Under the pieces are notes generated by a model. The model ran no database searches. It was not told the DNA's origin and worked only from the letters and a program-made list of their open reading frames with translations. From an uncultured Pseudomonadota bacterium (GTDB taxonomy: Bacteria > Myxococcota_A > UBA796 > SXON01), in contig CAIUMM010000014.1 in assembly GCA_903900265.1 (NCBI GenBank), positions 1 through 64,000 of the forward strand: a stretch of DNA of 64,000 nt, read 5' to 3'. Position numbers and translations under genes: made by a program. Positions 51,935 to 60,081 of this stretch are shown piece by piece. Position 1 is the stretch's first letter, and every line of letters starts with the position of its first letter.

Positions 51935-54900
51935 GGTGTCTCCTTCTTGGTGACTTCCGAGGTAGGCCCGGCAATCGGTACATCTCCCGGATCGATGGCG
52001 CCACGGGACTCATTCCGCTCGCTGGGGAAGTCAGACGGGAACCGTTCGTTGAGCGCGCTGAGCGTCTTCGAGTTCCAGATGGACCACCGCTTTTCGGTCT
52101 TTGCCTTGTCAAGCGCCGCTTGCAGACGTTTCCGGCCCTCATCCTCCGAAGGAATGCGGAACTTTTCGTCGACCACCTGACGGTAGACGTCAAGCTCCTC
52201 TTCGGACAGGCCCTTGGGAGGCGGACCGTCATACGCGATGTCCGCGTAGGCAAATCGGGCGACGCCCATGTAGTAAAGAGCCGCCGCAGTGCTGTCGTAA
52301 TCCGCGTACGTCAGGATGGTGTTCATCGCGTGATCCGTCAGCGCCTTGACCTGTTCCACTTTGGTCTTGGTCAACAGCTCTACGTTCTTCTCTTCCGAAG
52401 AAGTCCACTTGACGGCCTTCAGCGCCGCGTATTCTTTGCCCAGGTCAAGCACGGCACCTTCCGCTGCCAGCGAGCGAGTGCGCGCGGTGAGCGACGCACC
52501 GTTTGCGGCCTTGAACGCATCCTGCAGACGCGTCCACGTCGCCGCAGCACGACGATCGCCCTTCTTCTCCTGCAGCTTCGCGAGCTTGTACAGCGACTCA
52601 ATCGCGTGGTTGGGCTCGCCAGCCCCGAAGCGGTCCAGATAGCGGTTGTAGAAGCTCACCGCCTCGTTCTCAGACACCAGCTCCCACTGCTCGCCTGCGC
52701 GCCAGAAGGTCTCCTCTGCGTCCCCGATCGTCGGGAAGGTCAGCGCGTAGCGCTCGTAGGTAGTCGCGGCGCCGCGATGATCCCCGATGCCGACGCGCAA
52801 GAACGCCGCGTTGTACATCGCGGAGGACGCATCTTTGTGGTCCGGGAACCGAGAGACCAAACCCTCGTAGTACCCGATGGCTTTATCGAGCTCCAACGTA
52901 GCGGAGTACGTATCCGCGATGCGGAAGTAGAGGTCTTTGGAGCGCTCATCTGCCGGGTACTTGGCAACGTACTGCTCAAACAGCTTGATCGCATCTACGG
53001 CATTACCCGCAAGATCCGCCTGATTCGCCGCGTTGTACAACGCAACGTTCAGGTACTGCGACTGCGGGAAGCGCTGCAGGAAGCTCAGGTACGCCGCGGA
53101 AGCGCCGAGGTGATCGTTGCGCGTGGCTTTCGCCCCGGCCAAGCTGAACACCGCCTGCTCCTGAATGGTCGCGAGCGAACCCAATCCATCGCCGCCATCG
53201 GCACCGAGCTTCTTGGACTTGAGCTCGTCGACGAGCGTCGCGACCCGTTCGAGGTCGCCCTCGTTGACGTAGCTGTTGACCAACACCTGGGCCGCGAGGC
53301 CTGCTTCTTTGGTCTTCGGGAAGCGATCAATCACCCGCTCCAGACGAGCACGCGCCTCTTCATAGCGGCCATGGTTGTACAGGATCTGAGCCGGAATATA
53401 CGAATAGGCTGCGCGCGCGTCATCCAGCTGCTTGGCGATGTCCGGATCGGTGAACTCGCGATCCAGCACGTCGTCGCAGGAGAGAATGAACGCCTTCTGC
53501 TCATCCGAGATCGCATACACGAGCACCTGCTTGCCGAAGTCGGTGGTGATCGTCTTTTCGAGCGTCTGCCCCGATGGGACATCCTCCAGCTTTCCGTACC
53601 GGGACAGCACGATCTGCCTGCGCGCTTGCAGCGTCTGATACCGCGCCCCGTCCCGATAGGGGGAGTTGTCGTTCTTGATCACCTGATCGTACGCCAGCAA
53701 CGAGGCTTCAAACTGGTTCGAATCGTACAACGCCGACGCGTAGTACCACTCGTAGTCGTTGTAGTTGGCTCCGAACGGGTACTCCTCGAGGAACTCGCGG
53801 AACTTGTCGGCCGCACGCGCGAAATCCTGAACGTTCTTGCTCTCCTGCGCGAGCGCGTAGTACTCGGTGGCCACCTGTGCCAGCGAGGTCTCGATGTAGC
53901 TGCGCGCCTGAGCGATCGCATCCGGGTTCATGCGGTTGGCGACGTACCAAGCGCTGCCATCCGAGTAGCGATCGGACAGCTCCTTCATCGCCGCTTGATA
54001 GCGACTCTGGTCGTTGCCGGAGAGCCGCAACCACGCCTCGGCGACCTTCGCCTGGTAAACGGGGTTTTTCGGATCGAGCGTCCAGTGGTTCTGCAGGTAG
54101 CCCCAGACCTCGACGGCTTCTTCTAGCTTGCCCTGACGCTCGAGCTGCTCGGCGAGCATCTCGACCTCTTCGTGCTGCCACGGGCGATCGCCGACGCGAT
54201 TCAGATGCGTGACCGCGACGTCAATCGGGCGCTTGCCCTGATTGAACGCGATGTCCGCGTAGGAGATCGCGAGGTATTTGATCGCCTCAGGCCGCATGTT
54301 GGACGGCTTGCCGGTCTGCAACATCTGCTTGTCGGAGTAGTCGAGCAGCTGCACCATGTACGCGAGCGCTTGGTCGTAATTATTGAGCTTGTAGTTCGAC
54401 CATCCGAGCTTGTAAATCGCCTCGTCGTAGTTGCGCCCCTCGGGCCCGTCGGCGAGCACCGCCTGGTAGTAGCGGATGGCGGTCGGTACGTTCACGACCG
54501 GGTTGCTGCGCGGCCCGGGGATGTCGAACCAGTATTCGCCGAGCATCATGTTCGCGTCATTCGCGAAACGCGTGCCGGGAAACCGGCTTACCATTTGCTC
54601 ATTTACCACACGAGCAGCATCTGCGTCGTATTGCTCGGAGTTCGGCGCGTTGTAGCACCACGCCAGCATGTAGTAAGAGTCCGGGAGTGAGTCGTAGTCC
54701 GGGTTGTTCGTGACGATGTCGCGGTAAAGCGCGATGGCGCGGCTGTAGTCCTTCCGCGGAGACTCAGGCATGACCACATCGGGCCGGCCCTCGGCGGCCG
54801 CCGTCAGGCGCGCATACTCGACACGGGCAGCGTCAAACTCCAGCTCGGCCGATTCGAAGTACAAATCGGCAAGACGAAACTTCATATCTGCAGAGTGAGG

Positions 54901-55230
54901 ACTGACCGGGTATTTCCGAAGGAACGCCTCCAGACGTTGAACGGCAGCGACACGCTGCGCGTTTTCATCGGATTGCAGGCGCTGAATCATCCCCGTGTAC
55001 ACAGACTCTACACGCAGATTCTCGTCCGCCTCGCGCTGGTCAACGATATCCGAGACCGACTTTTCAAACTCCCGCATGCGGCTGGAGTAGCGCTCCAGCG
55101 TGTCCCGAAAGGCACGCAGCTCTTCTGCGTTCACCGGTGCGGGCTCATCCGCCGCGCGCGCCGTCGCACCAAACGCACCTGCGAGCGCCATCAGCGCGAA
55201 CGACCGCACAATTCCTTCGCGGCGCATCAT
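51931..55230 (-). CDS. Large periplasmic TPR protein (GltD/AgnA-like)
   Basis: 1099 residues. Signal peptide RSFALMALAGAFGATARA, a coiled-coil (LERYSSRMREFEKSVSDIVD) and then 15-20 TPR-like helix pairs, many of YbgF/BamD type (FLRKYPVSPHSADMKFRLADLYFE, YVAKYPADERSKDLYFRIADTY). It should be a large periplasmic scaffold. The start is an ATG pair (55230, 55227) overlapping the upstream stop. M. xanthus has a comparably large TPR component in its gliding complex. Confidence 0.8.
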   Translation of the reverse strand: MMRREGIVRSFALMALAGAFGATARAADEPAPVNAEELRAFRDTLERYSSRMREFEKSVSDIVDQREADENLRVESVYTGMIQRLQSDENAQRVAAVQRLEAFLRKYPVSPHSADMKFRLADLYFESAELEFDAARVEYARLTAAAEGRPDVVMPESPRKDYSRAIALYRDIVTNNPDYDSLPDSYYMLAWCYNAPNSEQYDADAARVVNEQMVSRFPGTRFANDANMMLGEYWFDIPGPRSNPVVNVPTAIRYYQAVLADGPEGRNYDEAIYKLGWSNYKLNNYDQALAYMVQLLDYSDKQMLQTGKPSNMRPEAIKYLAISYADIAFNQGKRPIDVAVTHLNRVGDRPWQHEEVEMLAEQLERQGKLEEAVEVWGYLQNHWTLDPKNPVYQAKVAEAWLRLSGNDQSRYQAAMKELSDRYSDGSAWYVANRMNPDAIAQARSYIETSLAQVATEYYALAQESKNVQDFARAADKFREFLEEYPFGANYNDYEWYYASALYDSNQFEASLLAYDQVIKNDNSPYRDGARYQTLQARRQIVLSRYGKLEDVPSGQTLEKTITTDFGKQVLVYAISDEQKAFILSCDDVLDREFTDPDIAKQLDDARAAYSYIPAQILYNHGRYEEARARLERVIDRFPKTKEAGLAAQVLVNSYVNEGDLERVATLVDELKSKKLGADGGDGLGSLATIQEQAVFSLAGAKATRNDHLGASAAYLSFLQRFPQSQYLNVALYNAANQADLAGNAVDAIKLFEQYVAKYPADERSKDLYFRIADTYSATLELDKAIGYYEGLVSRFPDHKDASSAMYNAAFLRVGIGDHRGAATTYERYALTFPTIGDAEETFWRAGEQWELVSENEAVSFYNRYLDRFGAGEPNHAIESLYKLAKLQEKKGDRRAAATWTRLQDAFKAANGASLTARTRSLAAEGAVLDLGKEYAALKAVKWTSSEEKNVELLTKTKVEQVKALTDHAMNTILTYADYDSTAAALYYMGVARFAYADIAYDGPPPKGLSEEELDVYRQVVDEKFRIPSEDEGRKRLQAALDKAKTEKRWSIWNSKTLSALNERFPSDFPSERNESRGAIDPGDVPIAGPTSEVTKKETP

Positions 55231-57353
55231 TTCTCACCATCCATGTCCGCGTTGGTGCGGAGGGCCGCGTATTGCTGCTTGATGCTTCTCAGCAGCGCGC
55301 TCTGCTCCTTGGAGAGCAGCTCCATCTGGTCGGTAGTCGAGCCCTTGCGCAACCACGCCACGTCAACGATGCCTTTGTCCGCCGTCAAGACGTCGTCGCG
55401 GAAGGTCTCCGCGACGGCGCGAACGCCAGATTGAACCGTTTGCTGTGCTAAGCCATCGACCTTGACGGTCTGATTTGCGATGTCTGCGTGAAGTTCGGCG
55501 ACACGGGCGGTGGTCGCCGTGAGCTTGGTTTGCACGGCTCCCAGCTCGCGAGCCTCCGAGGCGATCAGAAGGCCCTGAGTCTCGGCGACCTTGTCATTGA
55601 GCGTTTCCACGGTGGTCCACAGCTTGTCGATCGCGAGCAGCGGAGTCGCATCCGCAACCTCGCTACGGAACCCACGGAGGGTCTTCCGAAGCTCAGTCAA
55701 GGTCTTGACCACGCTCGCGTTGATGTCCGAGCCGGCGGCTGCATCGGCATACGCGTTGTCGCAGCGCTTCTGAAGCGCCGCAAGCTCGGAGCGCCGTCCC
55801 GGCACCGCGCTGCGGACCACGAGCAGCTCCGCGTCTACAAGACGCCCCTGGAGCGCGATCGCGCTGCCCGAGATGCCTTCGAGCTGCTGACGGGCAGTCA
55901 CGAAGTTGCCGAGCCGGTTTGTGCCCTGGCTCATGGTCCCCGTGAGCATGGTCACGAGCTGATCACTCTCGGCGAGCTCGGCGCGCTGATGCTGCAGCGC
56001 TCCCCAAGCCGCTGCCGCGCGACCGACTTCGGACCGGGAGAGCAAGATCTCCTCGGCGTAGCCGGGGAGCAAGTCTTCCGACGCGCCCTTCTTGTCATCC
56101 GTCAGCTCGTCGAGGAAACGGCTGGTGACCTCCTTGTCGCCCTGAATCTCGAGGAGCTTGGAGACGACCGGTTCATACTCCGAGACTACCTTTGAATAGT
56201 TCGCCTCCGCTTCATCGTACGCCTGCAGCTTCATCTGCAAATGACCGCGGTCGATCTTCATGCTGGAGGTGTAGCGGTGCTGTGGGAACTGTTCGAGGAA
56301 CAAGGTGACCTGAGTCGCTGCAGCGGACCAGATCTTGGCCTCATCGGGGGTCAGCCGGTTGTCGGGTACAACCTCCCGCTCTCCGCGGCTGCGCGCAAGC
56401 TCCGCCGTCGCGAGATCCGCTTTCTCCCGCGCTTCGGCGGTGTCGTTCCCCTGACGGATGAGCGCCCATGCACTCTCGTACAGCTGGTCCGCGAAATTGG
56501 GGCTGCCCTTCGAAACCTTGCCGTACCAGATGGTCGCCTGCGCGGTGTCGCCGGCCTCATAGTACAGCCGGGCGATGGCGAGCTGTGCGAGCTCGTGCAC
56601 GCGTTTGTGCTCATCATCCGTCACTTGGTCTTTTTCGGCAGCTTGAAACTCGATGAGCGCTTGGGCGAGGTTCCCCTCGCGGATCATCTGCACGCCGAGG
56701 AAATAGCGAGCGCGGGAGTAGTAGGGCGTGTTCTCGGGGACAGCTTCAAACATCGCTTTCGCACGACCGGCCTCGCCCCGCCGATAAAACGACTTCGCGA
56801 GCGTGTAGCTGATGAGCTCCGAGGTCTTGACCTTCCCGGACACGATGAAGGCGTTGTAGAATTTATCGAACCCTTCGTTGTCTCCGAGGATCGAGTAGGT
56901 CTCCAGCACGCGACGAGCCGCGTCGGGGTAGTACGGGTGCGCGGGCCCCGCATCGACGATCAGCCGATACGACTCCACGGCGGTGCGGTAGTTGCCCAGC
57001 TCAAAAAGGCACTCGGACAAATACCACTCGGAGTCGCGCGCGAGGTCGGGAGTGCCCAGCGCACGAGAGTTCACGAGGATGTAAAAGGATGTAGCCGCGT
57101 TCGCGTAGTCCCCTACGAGGTACTGGTACACGCCCTCTTCATAGCGATCGCGGGCGTCCGTAGCCCCGATAAGTCCGCTGCGATCGGTAAAATTACGGCG
57201 AATCTCCGCGACCTGAAAGTCTAGGTTTTTCACATCGGTTTCTACCGAAGCCGTCCGCTCCGATACCGTCCGCTCCGCAGCCGAAGCGGTAGGGATCGAC
57301 GAAGCACCAAGCAAACAGGCGCAAAGCGCCAGCCGAAAAACGATTCGGGACAT
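55227..57353 (-). CDS. Periplasmic TPR/coiled-coil protein
   Basis: 708 residues from ATG 57353. Signal peptide SRIVFRLALCACLLGASSIPTASA, then about ten TPR-like units (YQYLVGDYANAATSFYILV, FFELGNYRTAVESY type) and a C-terminal half of long helices with TKLTATTARVAELHADIANQ that looks coiled-coil. It is related in style to the next gene and probably binds it. Longer in-frame starts upstream have no ribosome-binding site. Confidence 0.77.
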   Translation of the reverse strand: MSRIVFRLALCACLLGASSIPTASAAERTVSERTASVETDVKNLDFQVAEIRRNFTDRSGLIGATDARDRYEEGVYQYLVGDYANAATSFYILVNSRALGTPDLARDSEWYLSECLFELGNYRTAVESYRLIVDAGPAHPYYPDAARRVLETYSILGDNEGFDKFYNAFIVSGKVKTSELISYTLAKSFYRRGEAGRAKAMFEAVPENTPYYSRARYFLGVQMIREGNLAQALIEFQAAEKDQVTDDEHKRVHELAQLAIARLYYEAGDTAQATIWYGKVSKGSPNFADQLYESAWALIRQGNDTAEAREKADLATAELARSRGEREVVPDNRLTPDEAKIWSAAATQVTLFLEQFPQHRYTSSMKIDRGHLQMKLQAYDEAEANYSKVVSEYEPVVSKLLEIQGDKEVTSRFLDELTDDKKGASEDLLPGYAEEILLSRSEVGRAAAAWGALQHQRAELAESDQLVTMLTGTMSQGTNRLGNFVTARQQLEGISGSAIALQGRLVDAELLVVRSAVPGRRSELAALQKRCDNAYADAAAGSDINASVVKTLTELRKTLRGFRSEVADATPLLAIDKLWTTVETLNDKVAETQGLLIASEARELGAVQTKLTATTARVAELHADIANQTVKVDGLAQQTVQSGVRAVAETFRDDVLTADKGIVDVAWLRKGSTTDQMELLSKEQSALLRSIKQQYAALRTNADMDGEK

Positions 57354-57381
57354 CGGAAAACCTACGGGCAGCGTGAAGCGT

Positions 57382-58050
57382 TCACTTCGCATCGAGCGTC
57401 TCGCACTTGATGTCGTACTCAACGTGCGCACGCTCTTCGATGCGATCGACCGCGCCGCCCTTCTCAGAGATGGTCGCCCGAACCGTACAGCTCTTGCCGA
57501 GCTCTACGTTGAACGCGTAATTGTTGCGAACGTCGATGGTGTAGTTCTGGGCGTACTTGAACAAGCCGAACCCGGTCGGCCGAACCTTGAAGTCCACGGA
57601 GATTGCGTGCTGGCCGGGCGCCACGGAGCCGTCGCTGACTTGAAACTCCCGATTCTGGTCGAGCGAACCACCGGAGTCCGCCTTGGAAAGCTTGCTTTGG
57701 CCGTCCAGCAGGTAGGTGACGGACTCCAGCTTGAAGCCGCTGCCGAGCTTGTTCTCGTGCAGGATCTTCAGCCGGCCGCCATTCGCAGAGCCTTCGATGA
57801 TGATCTCTTTCAGGAGCTGAAGCGTAGCTTTGGAGCGAAAAACGCGCTCCTTGGTCTGATCGACCGACTCTTCGGCGGTGAGCAGCTCGCGGTTCACCGC
57901 TGCAGCAGCCTCAGCCAATGCCGCCGCCCTCGCCTCGGCGCTGATCGTCGTAGGGGCAGGCGTAACGGCGGGCGGGGCATCTGCAGCGCTGGCCGCAGAC
58001 ATGGGTAGGACCGCGAATCCGAGGAGAATAATCCAGCTTGAACCACGCAT
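57382..58050 (-). CDS. Periplasmic protein of the motor cluster, unknown family
   Basis: 222 residues from ATG 58050, with AGAGG five bases upstream. Signal peptide SWIILLGFAVLPMSAASA; an Ala-rich helical stretch; then a beta-rich domain (LKIIHENKLGSG-like LKILHENKLGSGFKLESVTYLLDGQ is split here as two strands), FVQVSDG.., AISVDFKVRPTGFGLF and ENNYAFNVELGKSCTVRATISEK-like strands. It ends with a Cys-containing HVEYDIKCETL. I do not recognise the family. It is the first gene after dacB in the cluster. Confidence 0.7.
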   Translation of the reverse strand: MRGSSWIILLGFAVLPMSAASAADAPPAVTPAPTTISAEARAAALAEAAAAVNRELLTAEESVDQTKERVFRSKATLQLLKEIIIEGSANGGRLKILHENKLGSGFKLESVTYLLDGQSKLSKADSGGSLDQNREFQVSDGSVAPGQHAISVDFKVRPTGFGLFKYAQNYTIDVRNNYAFNVELGKSCTVRATISEKGGAVDRIEERAHVEYDIKCETLDAK

Positions 58051-58137
58051 CTGCACCTCTACCACGTCAACTTCCCGGAAGATCGGGCTTTCGAACAATA
58101 CGATGTGTACAGAAGTACCGCGGCGAGCGCCCGTTTG

Positions 58138-58153
58138 CCACCGTCGCCGGTGG
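58138..58153. other. Stem-loop in the dacB to motor-cluster gap
   Basis: CCACCG-TCGC-CGGTGG gives six G-C-rich pairs with a four-base loop, 36 bases after the dacB stop. No T-run follows, so it is at most an attenuator or mRNA-end structure. The remainder of the 138-base gap shows a TATTGT without a good -35. Confidence 0.35.
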
Positions 58154-58188
58154 AGGCTGACACGCTTTGGACGCAGCGCCGGAGGAAA

Positions 58189-59805
58189 TCACTGCGTGCC
58201 GGCACCCTCGTCGCTGTCCACCACGTTGCCGCCCGTCCCGGCGAGCGCGCCCACCAGCAGGTCATGGGCGTGGCGAGCCCGAGAGAGCGCGCCGTCGATA
58301 CCATTCACGAGGAACGCGAAGGCGTACACGTGGTCATCCTGCGAGCGCACATAGCCAGAGAGGCAGTGCACGCCGTTCAGCGTGCCGGTCTTTCCGCGAA
58401 CGCGGCCGACCATAGACTCTTCACGGAAGCGCGACCGAAGCGTCCCGTCTCTGCCTCCGACCGACAGGGTGGTCAGAAACTCCGGGCCGACCGATGGATT
58501 GTTCCACATGTCCACCAAAACATCTGCGAGCACCGAAGGCTTGAGGCTGACCCCACGCGACAACCCCGAGCCGTTCACCAGCGTGTAGTCCGCCTTGTCT
58601 ACGCCAATCTGGGTCAGGTATTCGCCGATCGCCTGAGTCCCCTTGGCGGTGGTGCCAGGCAGCCCATAGCGCTCGGCCCCCACGGTGCGCACCACCTGCT
58701 CGGCGATGAAGTTGTTGGAGTGCTTGTTCATGTCGGCAAGGATGTTGACCAGGGGCTGGCTGCGCTCGGTGACCAACACGCGCGCCGTGGAGGGCGTCGA
58801 ACCTGCGACCAGCCGCCCACGCACCTTGATGCCCTGCTGCTTGAGGATGCCGGAGAACACGCCGATGTAGTTGCCGAGCGGATCCGACAGGGTCTTGTAG
58901 AAGGTGTCCGCCTCCGCCTCGAGCGGCACGTTCCCCGTGAGCGTAAACGTGGTGATTTTTCCGGTCTCATCGACCTTACGCTCCACCTTTACCCACTTCC
59001 GGCTGCTCTTTGAGCCGGTCGTAAGCTTGTTCTCGAGCACAACCGCTGGGGTCGGGCTCTCAAAGTCTGCGTGCGCCAACGCCCCTGAGGTCGCGCCCGG
59101 ACGAACCACGATCGCGGCGACGTTGTAGTTCACCGACAGCGCGCCCAACGGAGCGAAGTACGTAGGCCCATCGGCCAGATCATCGGCGCTGTCCCAGCCC
59201 GGGATCAGCGTACTGTCCGCGAAGTAGCCTTCATCGAACACAACGTCGCCCTTGATCTCTTTGATGCCTTGCAAGCGGAGATCCATGATCATCCGGTACA
59301 TCCGCTCGGTGACCATCGTCGGGTCGCCCTGCCCCTTGATGTAGAGAGACCCGTCCAGGACGCCTTCGTCGTCAATCTTTCCGGGGGTCATCACCCAGGT
59401 GGGAAACGTCCATGCAGGACCCAGCGTACGCAGCGCAGTAGCCGCGGTCAGCAGCTTCATCGTGCTGGCCGGGACGAGCGCTTTGTCATCGCCCCATTGG
59501 TAGACCTGCTGCCCGTTCTCGACGTCCACCACCTGAACTGAGACCGAGGCGGAGGAGAACAAGGAGTCCGAAGAGAGCTGGGCGAGCGCATCCTGCAGCG
59601 GCTGAATCTGCGCAGGAATACGCGCGGGATCGGCGCTCCCTACGGCATCGGCCGCCTCTGCGGCCGGGTCGGCCGAGGGGTCGGTCGCGTAGGCGACGGG
59701 GAGCGCGACTGTCGCAAGAAACGACAGAGCAACGAGCGTGTTTGTTGCAGCGCGGAGGAGCGAGCGGGGGCGGGCGAGCGAGACGCTCACGGGTGCAAGG
59801 CGCAT
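58189..59805 (-). CDS. dacB: D-alanyl-D-alanine carboxypeptidase/endopeptidase, PBP4 family (peptidase S13)
   Basis: 538 residues with a signal peptide (NTLVALSFLATVALPVAYA). The three serine-penicillin-binding boxes are ASTMKLLTAA (SxxK), VNGSGLSRG (SxN) and VRGKTGTLNG (KTG). Insertions between the first two boxes match PBP4/DacB. It trims or opens peptide cross-links in the periplasm. It precedes the envelope-machine genes on the same strand, 138 bases away, and may help that machine cross the wall. Start ATG 59805. Confidence 0.92.
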   Translation of the reverse strand: MRLAPVSVSLARPRSLLRAATNTLVALSFLATVALPVAYATDPSADPAAEAADAVGSADPARIPAQIQPLQDALAQLSSDSLFSSASVSVQVVDVENGQQVYQWGDDKALVPASTMKLLTAATALRTLGPAWTFPTWVMTPGKIDDEGVLDGSLYIKGQGDPTMVTERMYRMIMDLRLQGIKEIKGDVVFDEGYFADSTLIPGWDSADDLADGPTYFAPLGALSVNYNVAAIVVRPGATSGALAHADFESPTPAVVLENKLTTGSKSSRKWVKVERKVDETGKITTFTLTGNVPLEAEADTFYKTLSDPLGNYIGVFSGILKQQGIKVRGRLVAGSTPSTARVLVTERSQPLVNILADMNKHSNNFIAEQVVRTVGAERYGLPGTTAKGTQAIGEYLTQIGVDKADYTLVNGSGLSRGVSLKPSVLADVLVDMWNNPSVGPEFLTTLSVGGRDGTLRSRFREESMVGRVRGKTGTLNGVHCLSGYVRSQDDHVYAFAFLVNGIDGALSRARHAHDLLVGALAGTGGNVVDSDEGAGTQ

Positions 59806-59904
59806 AGCAACCTCAAGAATTTGAACAGGGATGAGCAGGCTTCGGCGGGAGCGGGGCGAGGCCCAGCGAACGCTGAGACCAGAACACCCGAGGAGGAGCT
59901 TTGA

Positions 59905-59926
59905 TTCTCACCCACGTGGATGAGAA
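59905..59926. promoter_or_regulatory. 22-bp palindrome upstream of dacB, candidate operator
   Basis: TTCTCA-CCCACGTGGA-TGAGAA has 10 of 11 base pairs matching around a central CACGTG. On the minus strand, TTGAAT (59934-59929) and GAGAAT (59911-59906) flank or overlap it with a 17-base spacing, so it would cover a weak promoter for dacB. It lies in the 276-base gap shared with the divergent sppA-like gene. Confidence 0.5.
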
Positions 59927-60081
59927 ATTCAAGACCCTTCTTTGGCAAATAGTGAAAAACTTTTGAGGGCTTATGAGCGAGTTTGGGCACTGCGGCCCTA
60001 TGGGTGCTCTTGACACAGCAAGGGCGCGTTCGGACGCGGGTGTAGGCAACGTCCGCGTTACAGCACGGCGACGGAGTCTGG

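Noticed and set aside
60010-60038. TTGACA as promoter for the barrel-SppA gene
   Set aside because: At 16-18 bases downstream the sequence is GC-rich (GACGCG), with no acceptable -10.
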